NCBI GenBank assembly: GCA_021773365.1
Contig: JAJFKF010000018.1
Span: forward strand, 62,001-126,000
Reading direction: 5' to 3'
DNA length: 64,000 bases
Source of the DNA: Gammaproteobacteria bacterium
GTDB taxonomy: Bacteria; Pseudomonadota; Gammaproteobacteria; Steroidobacterales; Steroidobacteraceae
Shown: piece after piece, positions 7,815 to 19,739 of the stretch
Layout of the letters: each line of letters opens with the position of its first letter
How positions within the stretch are numbered: position 1 is the first letter of the stretch
Notes under the pieces: model-generated
Databases searched by the model: none
The model's input: only the letters and a program-made list of their open reading frames with translations
Told to the model about the DNA's origin: nothing
Position numbers and translations under genes: made by a program

Positions 7815-8360
7815 GTGGACACTGAATCTGAAATCGGGACCGCCGGGACCACAAAGGCCGCCGCGAAGTTCGCGCAGGCCGCCTTTGAGAAGCACTACCG
7901 GGCGCTGCACCGCTACCTGGTGCGCCGGCTGCCGCGCAAACAGGACGCAAATGACCTGATACAGGAGGTGTTCCTGCGGGTGCTGCGGCTGGATCGCAGC
8001 GAAATGGTGCGCAAGCCCCAGGCCTATGTGTATGGCATTGCCTCGCATGTGGTGCACGAGCACCGGATGCGCGAGCACGGCGACCGGGTGACCTACGACT
8101 CTCATGCGGTGGAGCAGATGGCCGAACACCCGGCCGAACTGTCCCCCGACGAACTGGCCGACCGGCTGGGCCTGCAGCGGGAGTTCGCGCGCGCGCTGGC
8201 GCGGCTGTCCCCCACGCATCAGGCTGTGCTGCTGCTGCACAAACGCGACGGGCTGTCGCGCGAGGAGGTGGCGGTGGCGCTGAACCTTTCCGCGCACACG
8301 GTGAAGAAGTATGTCTGTCAGGCGCTGGCGCAGGTCAGGGCCGAGTGGAGGGAGGCATGA
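7815..8360 (+). CDS. FecI-type ECF sigma-70 factor
   Basis: 181 aa from a GTG at 7815, with GGAGGG at 7797-7802 (12 nt away). Sigma region 2 is seen as FEKHYRALHRYLVRRL and DANDLIQEVFLRVLR (about 30-62); region 4 as LSPTHQAVLLLHKRDGLSREEVA and LSAHTVKKYVCQALAQVR (about 136-178). Extracytoplasmic-function sigma factors of this group direct transcription of the adjacent TonB receptor in response to a signal relayed through FecR. ATGA overlap with fecR, divergent from the receptor. Confidence 0.9.
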   Translation: MDTESEIGTAGTTKAAAKFAQAAFEKHYRALHRYLVRRLPRKQDANDLIQEVFLRVLRLDRSEMVRKPQAYVYGIASHVVHEHRMREHGDRVTYDSHAVEQMAEHPAELSPDELADRLGLQREFARALARLSPTHQAVLLLHKRDGLSREEVAVALNLSAHTVKKYVCQALAQVRAEWREA

Positions 8361-9385
8361 ACGGCCAGGCACAGCGCGAGGAAACTCTGCGGATCGCGGA
8401 GCGGGCAGCGGAGTGGCTGTGCGCGCTGGAGGACGGCGGCGCGCGGGAGCGTGCGGCCTTCGCGGAATGGGTGAGCGCCTCGCCGCTGCACCTGCAGGAA
8501 TTTCTGTTCATGTCGGCGCTGGAAAGCGAAAGCCGGCGGCTGGATCCGGAGCGCAGGATCGCAGTGGACGAAATCCTGGCACGCGCCGGCGGAAACGTCA
8601 TCGGACTTCGAAACAAAGCGCCTCGCCCCGGCAGCGGCGCGTACCACCCTGCGCGGCAAACAGGCAGAAGGACATGGTGGCTGGGTGCGGCGGCGGCCAG
8701 CGCACTGCTCCTGGTGGCTGCCTGGACGACGCTGATCTCCGGGGGAGAACGCTATGTCACCGCCATCGGCGAGCAACGCCGGGTCGAACTGCTGGACGGC
8801 TCGGTGGTGCACCTCAATACCCGATCACGCGTGGAGGTGACCTTCACCGATAGCGCGCGTGACATCCGCCTGCTCGAGGGCGAGGCCCTGTTCACGGTCG
8901 AACGCGATGCGGCACGCCCGTTCAGCGTGTACTCCGGCGGCACCGTCATCCGCGCCATCGGCACGCAATTCAACGTGCTGCGCCGGCCTTCGGGCACGAC
9001 GGTGCAGGTGATCGAAGGCCGGGTGCGGGTTTCGACCGGTGTTCGTCAGGAACCACTGTCGATCGGCGAGGAAGTGCGCGTCGACGACGGCGGCCATCTC
9101 AGAAAACGCAGGGCGCCGGATGCGACCCACCTGGCGGCGTGGCAGCGCGGCCGCCTGGTGTTCCGTGATGAAACCCTGGAGGACATCGCTGCGGAGTTCA
9201 ATCGCTACAACCGTGGCGCGCGCATCGTGCTGCCCGCCGGCGAGGTGCGCAGCCGGCGCTACACCGCCGTCTTCGATGCCGACGATCCCGATTCGCTGCT
9301 TGAGTTCCTGCGCCAGGACACCGGCCTGCGGGTCGAGGATGGCGGTACGGAAATTCTCATCCAGGCCGACGAGCACCGGCGCTAG
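8357..9385 (+). CDS. FecR-type anti-sigma/sigma-regulator
   Basis: 342 aa from the ATG at 8357, preceded by a strong GGAGGGAGG; an upstream GTG at 8345 is in frame but less likely. N-terminal cytoplasmic DUF4880-like region (AERAAEWLCALEDG), one membrane segment around WWLGAAAASALLLVAAWTTL, periplasmic FecR domain (VELLDGSVVHLNTRSRVEV, EGEALFTVERDAARPFSV), and C-terminal DUF4974/STN-like part (LEDIAAEFNRYN). Expected role: holds or activates FecI according to receptor occupancy. Confidence 0.9.
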   Translation: MNGQAQREETLRIAERAAEWLCALEDGGARERAAFAEWVSASPLHLQEFLFMSALESESRRLDPERRIAVDEILARAGGNVIGLRNKAPRPGSGAYHPARQTGRRTWWLGAAAASALLLVAAWTTLISGGERYVTAIGEQRRVELLDGSVVHLNTRSRVEVTFTDSARDIRLLEGEALFTVERDAARPFSVYSGGTVIRAIGTQFNVLRRPSGTTVQVIEGRVRVSTGVRQEPLSIGEEVRVDDGGHLRKRRAPDATHLAAWQRGRLVFRDETLEDIAAEFNRYNRGARIVLPAGEVRSRRYTAVFDADDPDSLLEFLRQDTGLRVEDGGTEILIQADEHRR

Positions 9386-9576
9386 TTGCGCGATAGTATC
9401 TGATGCCAATCCCCTGGGCAGGCCGGCCCACGGAGGCGATCGGTTATCGAATGCAGTTCAGACTCCTTGCAAGGGGTTGTTTGCATGGCTACCCGTGATT
9501 GATCGCGCACCGGTCTGCTGATAGCGTGTGCGTCATGATCATTCGTCACAGTCGCCACCAGGCACAGGAAGTGCGT

Positions 9577-9957
9577 ATGGGCCTCATTCACACGGATCTG
9601 AAACTGACCAACCTCTTCACGGAGCAGAGTGTCAACATTAGGGCAATGGTCGACACGGGCGCGATGCATATGTGCGTCACGGCGGAAATCGCCCGGCAGC
9701 TGGGCTTTGATGTCGAGGAGATGCCCAGGGTCCTCGTCAGGGTGGCGGATGGCAGGCATGTCAAGGTGCCCAGCATTGCGCCCATCAGAATCGAGTTCTC
9801 CAACCGCAGCTACACAACCGAGGCTTTGGTGCTGGGTGAGGAGCCGCTGGTCGGCGTATTGCCGCTGGAAGCGATGGACCTGGTTGTCGATCCAGTACAG
9901 CAGCAGATCATGGTCAATCCCCTGCACCCGAATTTCCCGGTGTTCCCGGTCAAGTAG
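9577..9957 (+). CDS. Small clan AA (retropepsin-like) aspartic protease
   Basis: 126 aa from the ATG at 9577, chosen for AGGAAG 5 nt upstream and because family members begin MGLIHTDLKLTN-like. Upstream in-frame starts (9535, 9499) would add residues without family resemblance. The catalytic motif is VDTGAM with D26-T27-G28. Such single-domain proteins must dimerise to form an active site if they are proteases at all; similar stand-alone genes occur near toxin-antitoxin or mobile regions. No signal peptide. Substrate unknown. The 190 bp between fecR and this gene show no other feature. Confidence 0.72.
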   Translation: MGLIHTDLKLTNLFTEQSVNIRAMVDTGAMHMCVTAEIARQLGFDVEEMPRVLVRVADGRHVKVPSIAPIRIEFSNRSYTTEALVLGEEPLVGVLPLEAMDLVVDPVQQQIMVNPLHPNFPVFPVK

Positions 9958-10079
9958 GACTCCAGCCGACGCCGGGGTGGCTGCGAAATTGTTCGGTGCA
10001 CTGCTCGACGGTGAACGGAACACGGCTATTGCGGTAGAGTGCCCTGCCGGCGCGCCGCCGGCGCCGCTGCGGAGCCGCC

Positions 10080-10640
10080 ATGAACGCTCTTCGCGTGATT
10101 CTCCCGGCCAGCTGCCTGGTTGCGGCAATAGTGGTGCTTATCGCGGCTCTGGCCGCCTGCACCGGCAAGCCGCCCTACCCCCGCTTTGAACCCACACCGA
10201 TGGAGATCGTGCACGAGATGCTCAAGCTCGCGCGCGTGGGGCCAGGCGATGTGCTCTACGACCTGGGCTCCGGCGACGGGCGCATCCCGATTGCGGCGGT
10301 GAACATCTCCAGCGCCGACCGGGCGGTGGGCGTGGAACTGGATGATCAGCTGCTGGCGCGTGCAGAGCAGAAGGCGCGCGATGCGGGCGTGGCGGACCGG
10401 GTCACCTTCGTTCGTCAGGATCTGTTCGAATCGGATATCGCAAAGGCGACGGTGGTCACGCTGTACCTGCTGCCGGAGACCAACCTGGCGCTGCGGCCCA
10501 AGCTGCTGCGCGAGCTCAAACCCGGCACGCACATCGTTTCACACAGTCATGACATGGGCGACTGGGCGCCGGACCGCACGCTGGACGTCGAGGACCGGTA
10601 CGGCAAGCTGCATCGTCTTTACCTCTGGAGAGTGCCATAG
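10080..10640 (+). CDS. Class I SAM-dependent methyltransferase with lipoprotein signal
   Basis: 186 aa. N-terminus is hydrophobic (SCLVAAIVVLIAALAAC) with an LAAC lipobox at C27, so the protein is probably a lipid-anchored or membrane-tethered envelope protein. Downstream is a Rossmann methyltransferase with motif I DLGSGDGRI (61-69), acidic VGVELDD, and VTFVRQDLFE. Similar short methyltransferases are annotated without a defined substrate. A periplasmic SAM enzyme is biochemically odd because SAM is cytosolic, so the anchor may instead keep it at the inner face. The last 22 bp overlap the converging lnt gene. Confidence 0.75.
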   Translation: MNALRVILPASCLVAAIVVLIAALAACTGKPPYPRFEPTPMEIVHEMLKLARVGPGDVLYDLGSGDGRIPIAAVNISSADRAVGVELDDQLLARAEQKARDAGVADRVTFVRQDLFESDIAKATVVTLYLLPETNLALRPKLLRELKPGTHIVSHSHDMGDWAPDRTLDVEDRYGKLHRLYLWRVP

Positions 10641-12169
10641 CGCGGAGCACGATAGCTGCGCCACACACCGAACAGCGCCATCGCCAGACAGAAGGCTATA
10701 ACCGGCACGTTGCCGGCACGCGCATAGGGCGTCAGGCCCGCGAGCGGTTCGACCTCCGCCTCCAGCACATCCGGCCTGAACTGCGGCAGGGACTTCACGA
10801 CCTTCCCATCCGGCCCGATCACCGCGGTGATGCCGTCGTTGGCGGCACGCAGCAGGTAGCGTTGCGCTTCCAGGGCGCGCATACGCGCAATTTCCAGGTG
10901 CTGATGCGGCGCGGTGGAATCGCCAAACCAGGCGTCATTGGTCACGTTGACCAGCAGCGTCGCTTCACGCAGCACGTCCAGCTGCTGGCTGCCGTAGGCA
11001 TCCTCATAACAAATGGTGGCGCCCAGACTCTGCCCACCCGCATGCAGTGCCGGCTGCACCGGCTTCCCCGCGGTCAGGTCGGTGTACGGCAGACTCATCA
11101 GCCGCATCCAGCCTCGAACAAATTCGGGCACGGGGAAGAATTCACCGAAGGGCACCAGCCGGCGCTTGTCATACCACTGCCGCTCTCCGTCCAGCACCAG
11201 GATGGAATTGTGATAGCTGCCGCCATCGATGTCGTAGCGCAGGATGCCCAGCACCATATCCGAACCGCGCGCCTGTGCCCGCTGCTGCAGGGCGGTGAGA
11301 TGGTCTTCGAGCTCATGCGCCAGCATGGGCAATGCCGCTTCCGGCCAGATCACGATGCGGTTGCCCAGCACCCGATCGGTGAGTTCATCGTAGAGCTGGA
11401 GCGTGCGGTCGCGATTTGCAGCCTGCCATTTCATATCCTGTGGCACCGCGCCTTGCACCAGGCCAACCGTCAATGGCGCGCCCGCCGGCTGCGTCCATTG
11501 CACGTCCCTGAGGTATGCGCCCGCACCCCACAGCAGCGCCAGCACAGTGAGGGCGATTCCCCGCGCCGGCCAGCTGCCGCGAACAAGGGCAACCACGCCA
11601 CCTGCCGACAGGGCGACAACCAGGCTCAACAGATACACGCCACCCACCGGCGCGTATCCGGCCAGCCAGGAATCGACCTGACTGTATCCCAGCGACATCC
11701 AGGGAAAGCCGCTGAGCACCCAGCCGCGCAGCCATTCCACCACCACCCAGAGGGCGGGCAGGGCCAGCAGCCAGCGCAACAAACCGCTGCGCGGCAGCCA
11801 GCGCGCGGCCACGTACCCCACCAGGGCGTGATACAGCCCCATGACGGCCACCAGCCCCAGCATCAGCAGCAGCGCCACCCACAGCGGCGCCTTGCCGAAC
11901 ACGTGAATGCTGGTGTACAGCCAGTAGGTGCCGGCGAGGAAAGTGCCGGCGCCGAACCAGAATCCCAGTCGTGCCGCCCGCCGCGCGGCCACGTCTTCCC
12001 ACAGCAGGAACAGCGCCGCCGGACACAGCACGGCCAGCGGAAACAGGTCGAAGGGCGCAAAGGCCAGCGACAGGGCGCCGCCCAGCAGAAAGCTGGCGGC
12101 TGACGACAAACGCGGGGAAAGTGCTCTCACGATGCCATCAGCCGGTTCCGTCGTCCCGCTCCGGGACAT
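10619..12169 (-). CDS. lnt: Apolipoprotein N-acyltransferase
   Basis: 516 aa as the longest frame; a GTG at 12130 would avoid most of the 32-bp overlap with corC, so the start is uncertain. Several N-terminal membrane helices (from SAASFLLGGALSLAFAPF) precede a C-terminal nitrilase domain. The catalytic triad is recognisable: E in IWPEAALP, K in YDKRRLVPFGEFFP, C in ATICYEDAYG. Performs the third step of lipoprotein maturation, N-acylating the lipid-modified cysteine in the inner membrane. Last gene of the miaB-phoH-ybeY-corC-lnt operon. Confidence 0.94.
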   Translation of the reverse strand: MSRSGTTEPADGIVRALSPRLSSAASFLLGGALSLAFAPFDLFPLAVLCPAALFLLWEDVAARRAARLGFWFGAGTFLAGTYWLYTSIHVFGKAPLWVALLLMLGLVAVMGLYHALVGYVAARWLPRSGLLRWLLALPALWVVVEWLRGWVLSGFPWMSLGYSQVDSWLAGYAPVGGVYLLSLVVALSAGGVVALVRGSWPARGIALTVLALLWGAGAYLRDVQWTQPAGAPLTVGLVQGAVPQDMKWQAANRDRTLQLYDELTDRVLGNRIVIWPEAALPMLAHELEDHLTALQQRAQARGSDMVLGILRYDIDGGSYHNSILVLDGERQWYDKRRLVPFGEFFPVPEFVRGWMRLMSLPYTDLTAGKPVQPALHAGGQSLGATICYEDAYGSQQLDVLREATLLVNVTNDAWFGDSTAPHQHLEIARMRALEAQRYLLRAANDGITAVIGPDGKVVKSLPQFRPDVLEAEVEPLAGLTPYARAGNVPVIAFCLAMALFGVWRSYRAPRYGTLQR

Positions 12170-12998
12170 CCTGCGGCATCGTCACCCGCAGCGTATCGAT
12201 GCGCCGCCGGTCCGCCCGTACGACCTTGAACTCGATGCCCTGCACCGTGATCGCCTCGCCGCGCCGCGGCAGGCGGCCCAGCTGATGCGTCACCAGCCCG
12301 CCGATGGTGTCGAAGTCCGCATCGGAGAACTCCAGGCCGAAGTACTCGTTGAACTCATCAATACGCGCGATGGCCCGCACGGTGAAATGCCGCGCGCTGT
12401 CGCGGCGGATGGGATGATCATCTTCCACGTCGTACTCATCATCAATCTGTCCGACAATCTGCTCGATGACATCCTCGATGGTGACCAGTCCCGACACGCC
12501 GCCGTACTCATCCGCCACGATCGCCATGTGGTTGTGACTGAGGCGAAATTCCTTCAGCAGCACGTTGAGCCGCTTGCTCTCCGGCACCACCACTGCCGGC
12601 CGCAGAAATTCCTTGATTTCAAAGTCTCCATCCTGGTGTCCGGCGAAAAGCTTAAGCAGATCCTTGGCCAGCAGAATGCCCACCACGTCGTCACGGTCGG
12701 CGCCGGTTACCGGAAAACGCGAGTGACCGGACTCCACGACCACGGGCAGGATGGCCTCGGGCCTGTCATCGCGCTGGATCAGCACCATCTGCGAGCGCGG
12801 AATCATGATGTCGCGCACCTGGATGTCGGAAACCTCGAGCACACCTTCGATCATCGACAGGGCATCCTGATCGATCAATCCGCTCCGACCCGCATCCTCG
12901 AGCACCTCGATCAGTTCGTCGCGGTCGCGGGGTTCCCCGGTAATGCTTTGCGTGAGGCGTTTCAGCCAGCGGCCAGTGGCGTTGATCTCGTCTGTCAT
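12138..12998 (-). CDS. corC: CBS-domain protein CorC (YbeX)
   Basis: 286 aa. Two CBS domains (IMIPRSQMVLIQRD; AIVADEYGGVSGLVTIEDVIEQIVG) followed by a C-terminal CorC_HlyC transporter-associated domain (FDTIGGLVTHQLGRLPRRGE). No membrane segment, as expected for the short CorC type. Historically linked to Mg/Co efflux; more recently the family member YbeX has been tied to ribosome and magnesium homeostasis. Stop of ybeY overlaps its start by 4 bp; lnt follows with overlap. Confidence 0.93.
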   Translation of the reverse strand: MTDEINATGRWLKRLTQSITGEPRDRDELIEVLEDAGRSGLIDQDALSMIEGVLEVSDIQVRDIMIPRSQMVLIQRDDRPEAILPVVVESGHSRFPVTGADRDDVVGILLAKDLLKLFAGHQDGDFEIKEFLRPAVVVPESKRLNVLLKEFRLSHNHMAIVADEYGGVSGLVTIEDVIEQIVGQIDDEYDVEDDHPIRRDSARHFTVRAIARIDEFNEYFGLEFSDADFDTIGGLVTHQLGRLPRRGEAITVQGIEFKVVRADRRRIDTLRVTMPQDVPERDDGTG

Positions 12999-13453
12999 GA
13001 TGTTTGCAGGTAGGGATTGGCGTAGCCCAGGGATTTCAAAACGGCGATCTCACGGCGTTCCATGCGCGCGGCATCCCGTGGTTGCAGGTGATCGTAACCT
13101 AGAAGGTGCAGCGTACCGTGCACGATCATGTGCGCCCAGTGCGCCTGGCGCGACTTGCCCTGCTCGCGCGCCTCGCGCGCCACGACGGGAGCACAGACGA
13201 CCAGATCACCGAGGAGGCGGCGGGCAACCGGCGCACCGGGACCGTAGGGAAATGCCAGCACATTGGTCGATTTGTCCTTGTTGCGATAGCGTTTGTTCAA
13301 CCGCCGGCTCTCGGCGCTGCCGACGACGCGCACCGACAAGTCGCAGCGATCGCCGCGGCGGCCCAGGGCGCCATAGATCCACAGGGCAATCAGGTTGCGA
13401 GCCGGAACCCACGGCTTGCGCGTGGCAAACTGCACTGTGACCTCGAGCGTCAC
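12995..13453 (-). CDS. ybeY: Endoribonuclease YbeY
   Basis: 152 aa, usual length. Zn-binding HGTLHLLGYDH motif (H-x3-H-x5-H) in the C-terminal half and the conserved LNKRYRNKDKSTNVLAFP segment. Functions in 16S rRNA 3'-end maturation and ribosome quality control. ATGA-type 4-bp overlaps with phoH upstream and corC downstream make this a tightly coupled operon gene. Confidence 0.96.
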   Translation of the reverse strand: MTLEVTVQFATRKPWVPARNLIALWIYGALGRRGDRCDLSVRVVGSAESRRLNKRYRNKDKSTNVLAFPYGPGAPVARRLLGDLVVCAPVVAREAREQGKSRQAHWAHMIVHGTLHLLGYDHLQPRDAARMERREIAVLKSLGYANPYLQTS

Positions 13454-14481
13454 CGGGAGCCTTCCTTTTCATAGGCCAGCACGATGCGCTGCACCAGGGG
13501 ATGGCGCACCACGTCACGCGCGGTGAAGTGCGTGAAGGCCACTCCGTCCACATCCTTGAGCACTTCGATCACATGCCTGAGGCCGGACATGCGCCCGGCA
13601 GGCAGATCCGTCTGCGTGATGTCGCCGGTCACCACCGCCCGCGAACCGAAACCGATGCGGGTGAGGAACATCTTCATCTGTTCAGGCGTCGAGTTCTGCG
13701 CCTCATCCAGGATGACGAAGGAGTCGTTGAGTGAGCGACCGCGCATGAAGGCCAGCGGCGCCACCTCGATCACCCCCCGCTCCACGTAGCGCGCTGCGCG
13801 ATCGAAGCCGAGCATCTCGTACAGTGCGTCGTACATGGGGCGAAGGTATGGATCGACCTTCTGCGTCAGGTCTCCGGGCAGGAAGCCCAGCCGTTCGCCG
13901 GCCTCCACCGCCGGACGCACCAGCACGATGCGGCGCACCTGGTCGGACTGCAGCGCTTCCACGGCGCAGGCCACGGCCAGGTAAGTCTTGCCGGTGCCGG
14001 CCGGCCCGATGCCAAAGGTCAGATCATGGCTGCGGATATGGGCCAGGTACTGCTTCTGGTTCGGACCACGGGCCTGGATACCGCCGCGATGCGTCCTGAC
14101 GCGCATATCTTCGCCCGTCCTGCCCTCTGCCGCCGGATTGGCGCGCTTCGCCGGGGCAGCACTTTTGCGCGGTTCACTGCGCTCATCCCGGGTCGTGGCT
14201 GCATCGCCCATTCCAAGTTCGCGCAAGGACAGATGCACCCGTTCGGGCGTCACCTCACCACGCTCGCTCATGGCGAACAGGTCCAGCAGCACCTGTTCGG
14301 CATCGGCGGTCTGCGCAATGCCGCCCGACACCTGGAAGCGGGCGCCGCGATGGCGGATCTCCACGCCCAGGCTTTGCTCCACCTGACGCAGATGCTCGTC
14401 CAGCGGGCCGCAAAGGCTGGCCAGCCGCGCGTTGTCCGGCGGAGTGAGTTCAAAATCGCGGGTGGCAGTGTCAGGCGCCAA
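13450..14481 (-). CDS. ybeZ: PhoH-family ATPase (YbeZ)
   Basis: 343 aa. Walker [12 protein letters not shown] and Walker B region [16 protein letters not shown] identify a PhoH-like helicase/NTPase, with an N-terminal KH-like extension ([16 protein letters not shown]). The linker around 110-140 is rich in Arg, Lys and Ala. YbeZ interacts functionally with YbeY in rRNA processing in other bacteria. Located 5 bp after miaB and overlapping ybeY by 4 bp. Confidence 0.95.
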   Translation of the reverse strand: MAPDTATRDFELTPPDNARLASLCGPLDEHLRQVEQSLGVEIRHRGARFQVSGGIAQTADAEQVLLDLFAMSERGEVTPERVHLSLRELGMGDAATTRDERSEPRKSAAPAKRANPAAEGRTGEDMRVRTHRGGIQARGPNQKQYLAHIRSHDLTFGIGPAGTGKTYLAVACAVEALQSDQVRRIVLVRPAVEAGERLGFLPGDLTQKVDPYLRPMYDALYEMLGFDRAARYVERGVIEVAPLAFMRGRSLNDSFVILDEAQNSTPEQMKMFLTRIGFGSRAVVTGDITQTDLPAGRMSGLRHVIEVLKDVDGVAFTHFTARDVVRHPLVQRIVLAYEKEGSR

Positions 14482-14486
14482 GTGAG

Positions 14487-15857
14487 TTATACGGCCCCCT
14501 CACCCTGATCCTGCACCACTGCGGGCGGAACGGCACTACGCTGCAGGCGACCGCGCAGACTGTTGCGCAGCGCCTCGGTAATGACCACGTCCGTGAAACG
14601 GCTAATCAGGCTGGCCGGACCGTCGAAATTCACCCAGCGGTTGTTTGCCGTGCGCCCGGCCAATTGCCGGGGATCGCGCCGCGAAGGACGTTCCACCAGC
14701 ACGCGCTGCACCGAACCCACCATGCTCTCGCTGATCCCGCGGGCATTGCTCTCGATCCGCGCCTGCAGGGTCTGCAGACGTCGCAGCTTCTCCTCATGCG
14801 GCACATCATCGGGCAACGAGGCCGCCGGCGTGCCGGGGCGGCGGCTGTAGATGAAGCTGAAGGACTGGTCGAAGCCCACTTCCTCGATGAGTTTCAGGGT
14901 GCCGGCGAAATCCCGTTCGGTCTCGCCGGGAAAACCAATGATGAAATCCGAAGACAGGCTGATGTCCGGTCGCGCGGCGCGCAGCTTGCGGATCTTGTGC
15001 TTGAACTCCAGTGCCGTATAGCCGCGCTTCATCTGCGCGAGGATGCGATCCGATCCGCTCTGCACCGGCAGGTGCAGGTGGTTGGCCAGTTTGGGCACGT
15101 TGGCGAAGGCCTCGATCAGACTGTCGTTGAATTCTGCCGGATGAGAGGTGGTGAAGCGGATGCGCTCGATGCCATCGATCCGCGCCACGTAGTGGATGAG
15201 CGTACCGAGATCCGCCAGAACTCCATCGTCCATGGGACCGGCATAGGCATTGACGTTCTGCCCCAGCAGCGTCACCTCACTCACGCCCTGGGACGCCAGC
15301 GTGGCCACCTCCGCCAGCACCTGACCGAAAGGACGGCTGATCTCCTCACCACGGGTATACGGCACTACGCAGAACGTGCAGTACTTGCTGCAGCCTTCCA
15401 TAATCGACACAAAGGCCGTGGCGCCTTCGGCGCGTGGCGCGGGCAGATGGTCAAATTTCTCGATCTCGGGAAAGCTGATGTCCACCACCGCGCGGCCACG
15501 ATCGCGTGCCTCGCGGATCATCTCGGGCAGCCGGTGCAGGGTCTGCGGACCGAACACCAGGTCGACGTAGGGCGCGCGTGCCGTGATGCCCTCGCCTTCC
15601 TGACTGGCGACACAGCCGCCCACGCCGATCATGACCTGCGGGCGCCGTTGTTTTATCTCGCGCCACTCACCGAGCAATGAAAATACCTTCTCCTGCGCCT
15701 TCTCCCGCACCGAACAGGTATTCACCAGCAGCAGGTCGGCCTGCTCGGCATTGTCGGTGGATTCAAAGCCCCCGGCCGCGCGCAACACGTCCGCCATGCG
15801 GGCGGAATCGTACTCGTTCATCTGGCAGCCAAAGGTCTTGACGTACAGTCGCGGCAT
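14487..15857 (-). CDS. miaB: tRNA-2-methylthio-N6-dimethylallyladenosine synthase
   Basis: 456 aa. N-terminal UPF0004 domain with the three cluster cysteines C11, C48 and C82; radical-SAM motif [16 protein letters not shown]-terminal TRAM region ([22 protein letters not shown]). Adds the methylthio group to A37 of tRNAs reading UNN codons. First gene of the minus-strand operon; 42 bp separate it from the ssb stop, so it may be co-transcribed with ssb. Confidence 0.96.
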   Translation of the reverse strand: MPRLYVKTFGCQMNEYDSARMADVLRAAGGFESTDNAEQADLLLVNTCSVREKAQEKVFSLLGEWREIKQRRPQVMIGVGGCVASQEGEGITARAPYVDLVFGPQTLHRLPEMIREARDRGRAVVDISFPEIEKFDHLPAPRAEGATAFVSIMEGCSKYCTFCVVPYTRGEEISRPFGQVLAEVATLASQGVSEVTLLGQNVNAYAGPMDDGVLADLGTLIHYVARIDGIERIRFTTSHPAEFNDSLIEAFANVPKLANHLHLPVQSGSDRILAQMKRGYTALEFKHKIRKLRAARPDISLSSDFIIGFPGETERDFAGTLKLIEEVGFDQSFSFIYSRRPGTPAASLPDDVPHEEKLRRLQTLQARIESNARGISESMVGSVQRVLVERPSRRDPRQLAGRTANNRWVNFDGPASLISRFTDVVITEALRNSLRGRLQRSAVPPAVVQDQGEGAV

Positions 15858-15899
15858 ATTCAGGATAAAATCGACCGTGGCAAGTCAGTCGGAGCCATT

Positions 15900-16397
15900 T
15901 CAGAACGGGATGTCGTCGTCGAACTCATCCCGGCTGCCGCCACCGGACGGTTCGGAATCCTGACCACCGCTGCGCGCAGGCCGGCTCTCATCACTACCGC
16001 CGTGGCCGCCCTGCGCGCCACCGCGCCCGCCGCCACCGCCTTGTCCACCCTGACCGCCACCGCGACTGTCGAGCATCTGCATTTCGTTTCCCACGATCTC
16101 GGTGCTGTACCGGTCCTTGCCTTCCTTGTCCTGCCACTTGCGGGTGCGGATACTGCCTTCGATATAGACCTTCGAACCCTTGCGCAGGTATTCCCCGGCC
16201 ACCTCGGCCAGGCGCCCGAACAGGGCCACACGATGCCATTCGGTGCGCTCCTGCCATTCGTTGGTCTGCTTGTCCTTGAAGCTGTCGGTGGTGGCCAGGC
16301 GGAGGTTGGCGACCTGGGTGCCGCTGGGCATGGAGCGGGTCTCCGGGTCTGCGCCCAAGTTACCGATTAATATGACTTTATTGACACCGCGCGCCAT
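15900..16397 (-). CDS. ssb: Single-stranded DNA-binding protein
   Basis: 165 aa. OB-fold in residues 1-110 ([36 protein letters not shown]), a long Gly-rich linker ([15 protein letters not shown]), and the conserved acidic tip DDDIPF that recruits repair and replication partners. Divergent from uvrA as in many Gammaproteobacteria. The 118-bp gap shows no CTGT-N8-ACAG LexA box. Confidence 0.96.
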   Translation of the reverse strand: MARGVNKVILIGNLGADPETRSMPSGTQVANLRLATTDSFKDKQTNEWQERTEWHRVALFGRLAEVAGEYLRKGSKVYIEGSIRTRKWQDKEGKDRYSTEIVGNEMQMLDSRGGGQGGQGGGGGRGGAQGGHGGSDESRPARSGGQDSEPSGGGSRDEFDDDIPF

Positions 16398-16515
16398 GAG
16401 GATCTCCGTTGGGTCCGATACTACGAGCGCCGTATTGTATGCGCCCGGCCGGCACGGCGACAGCAGGAAAAAGTCCGGGAACGACCCCCCTCAGGCCCGC
16501 TATAGTCCGGCCCCC

Positions 16516-19110
<2,595 letters not shown>

Positions 19111-19146
19111 CGCGATCAGAACTGACAATTGGAGATGGTGCCGGAC

Positions 19147-19262
19147 GCAGAGGTATTCGGGGCGGGTTTCCGGGGACCGGCGCAAGACCCCATCCATGGG
19201 GGCCTTGGGAAAAACCATCCAGGTTTTTCACATCCCCGGAAACCCGCCCCGAACACCTCTGC
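19147..19262. repeat. Structured repeat, copy A (30-bp arms, conserved core)
   Basis: Arms 19147-19176 and 19233-19262 are inverted repeats with one mismatch in 30, surrounding a 56-nt core that holds smaller hairpins (CCCCATCCATGGGGG; AAAAACCATCCAGGTTTTT). Lies between the 3' ends of converging uvrA and pilE. Related to the element at 47434-47548. May terminate or stabilise transcripts from both sides. The remaining bases of the 200-bp gap hold no gene. Confidence 0.8.
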
Positions 19263-19311
19263 GCCGATAGGCTGTGCCGATCATGAACAGGACGTGCGTG
19301 AGAAATCAGAC

Positions 19312-19737
19312 TCAGCGCCAGCAGGTGGCGAGATTGCCCGGACTGGTTGTGCGCGTGCCCTGCTCATTGATGGTGAAAGTAGTGCAGTTCGAGTCCCGCT
19401 GCTGCCCACCGACAGCGGTAGCACGAACGGTGAACGTCGTGCCGGTCTGTGCGGTGAAGTCAATGGTGTAGTAGCCGTTCTCCGAGGCCATCGTCGTGCC
19501 GTCGGCACCAGTGAGTTTCAGTCCTGCCGGTCCCAGCTGGCTGGTATAGGAGTTGTTCTGCAGGAAGAATTTCTCCTGCGCCACGCGTACGCGCAGCAGC
19601 ACCGAAGTGGCATCCGAGCGCTGGGCACGCAGCAGATAGCTGCGGTACGAAGGAATGGCGATGGAGGCGATGATGGCCAGCACCGCCACCACCACCATCA
19701 GTTCGATCAGCGTCACGCCCTGCATGCGGTGTTTCAT
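19312..19737 (-). CDS. pilE: Type IV pilin PilE-like
   Basis: 141 aa. Short leader then the class III pilin cleavage region G-VTLIELMVVVAVLAIIAS, with Glu5 of the mature protein, followed by the amphipathic helix and a small globular head containing two cysteines (DSNCTTF, LATCWR) for a disulphide loop. Last gene of the fimT-pilV-pilW-pilX-pilY1-pilE cluster, 2 bp after pilY1. In related operons PilE is a minor pilin that primes assembly; whether it could be the major pilin here is not decidable. Confidence 0.92.
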   Translation of the reverse strand: MKHRMQGVTLIELMVVVAVLAIIASIAIPSYRSYLLRAQRSDATSVLLRVRVAQEKFFLQNNSYTSQLGPAGLKLTGADGTTMASENGYYTIDFTAQTGTTFTVRATAVGGQQRDSNCTTFTINEQGTRTTSPGNLATCWR

Positions 19738-19739
19738 GG

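Noticed and set aside
6233-7825. 530-aa plus-strand ORF
   Set aside because: Antisense shadow of the TonB receptor gene; no family motifs, Gly/Arg/His-rich composition typical of high-GC complement frames.
10862-12103. 413-aa plus-strand ORF
   Set aside because: Antisense to lnt, biased composition, no motif.
16398-16515. LexA box between ssb and uvrA
   Set aside because: Searched for CTGT-N8-ACAG on both strands of the gap and found none.
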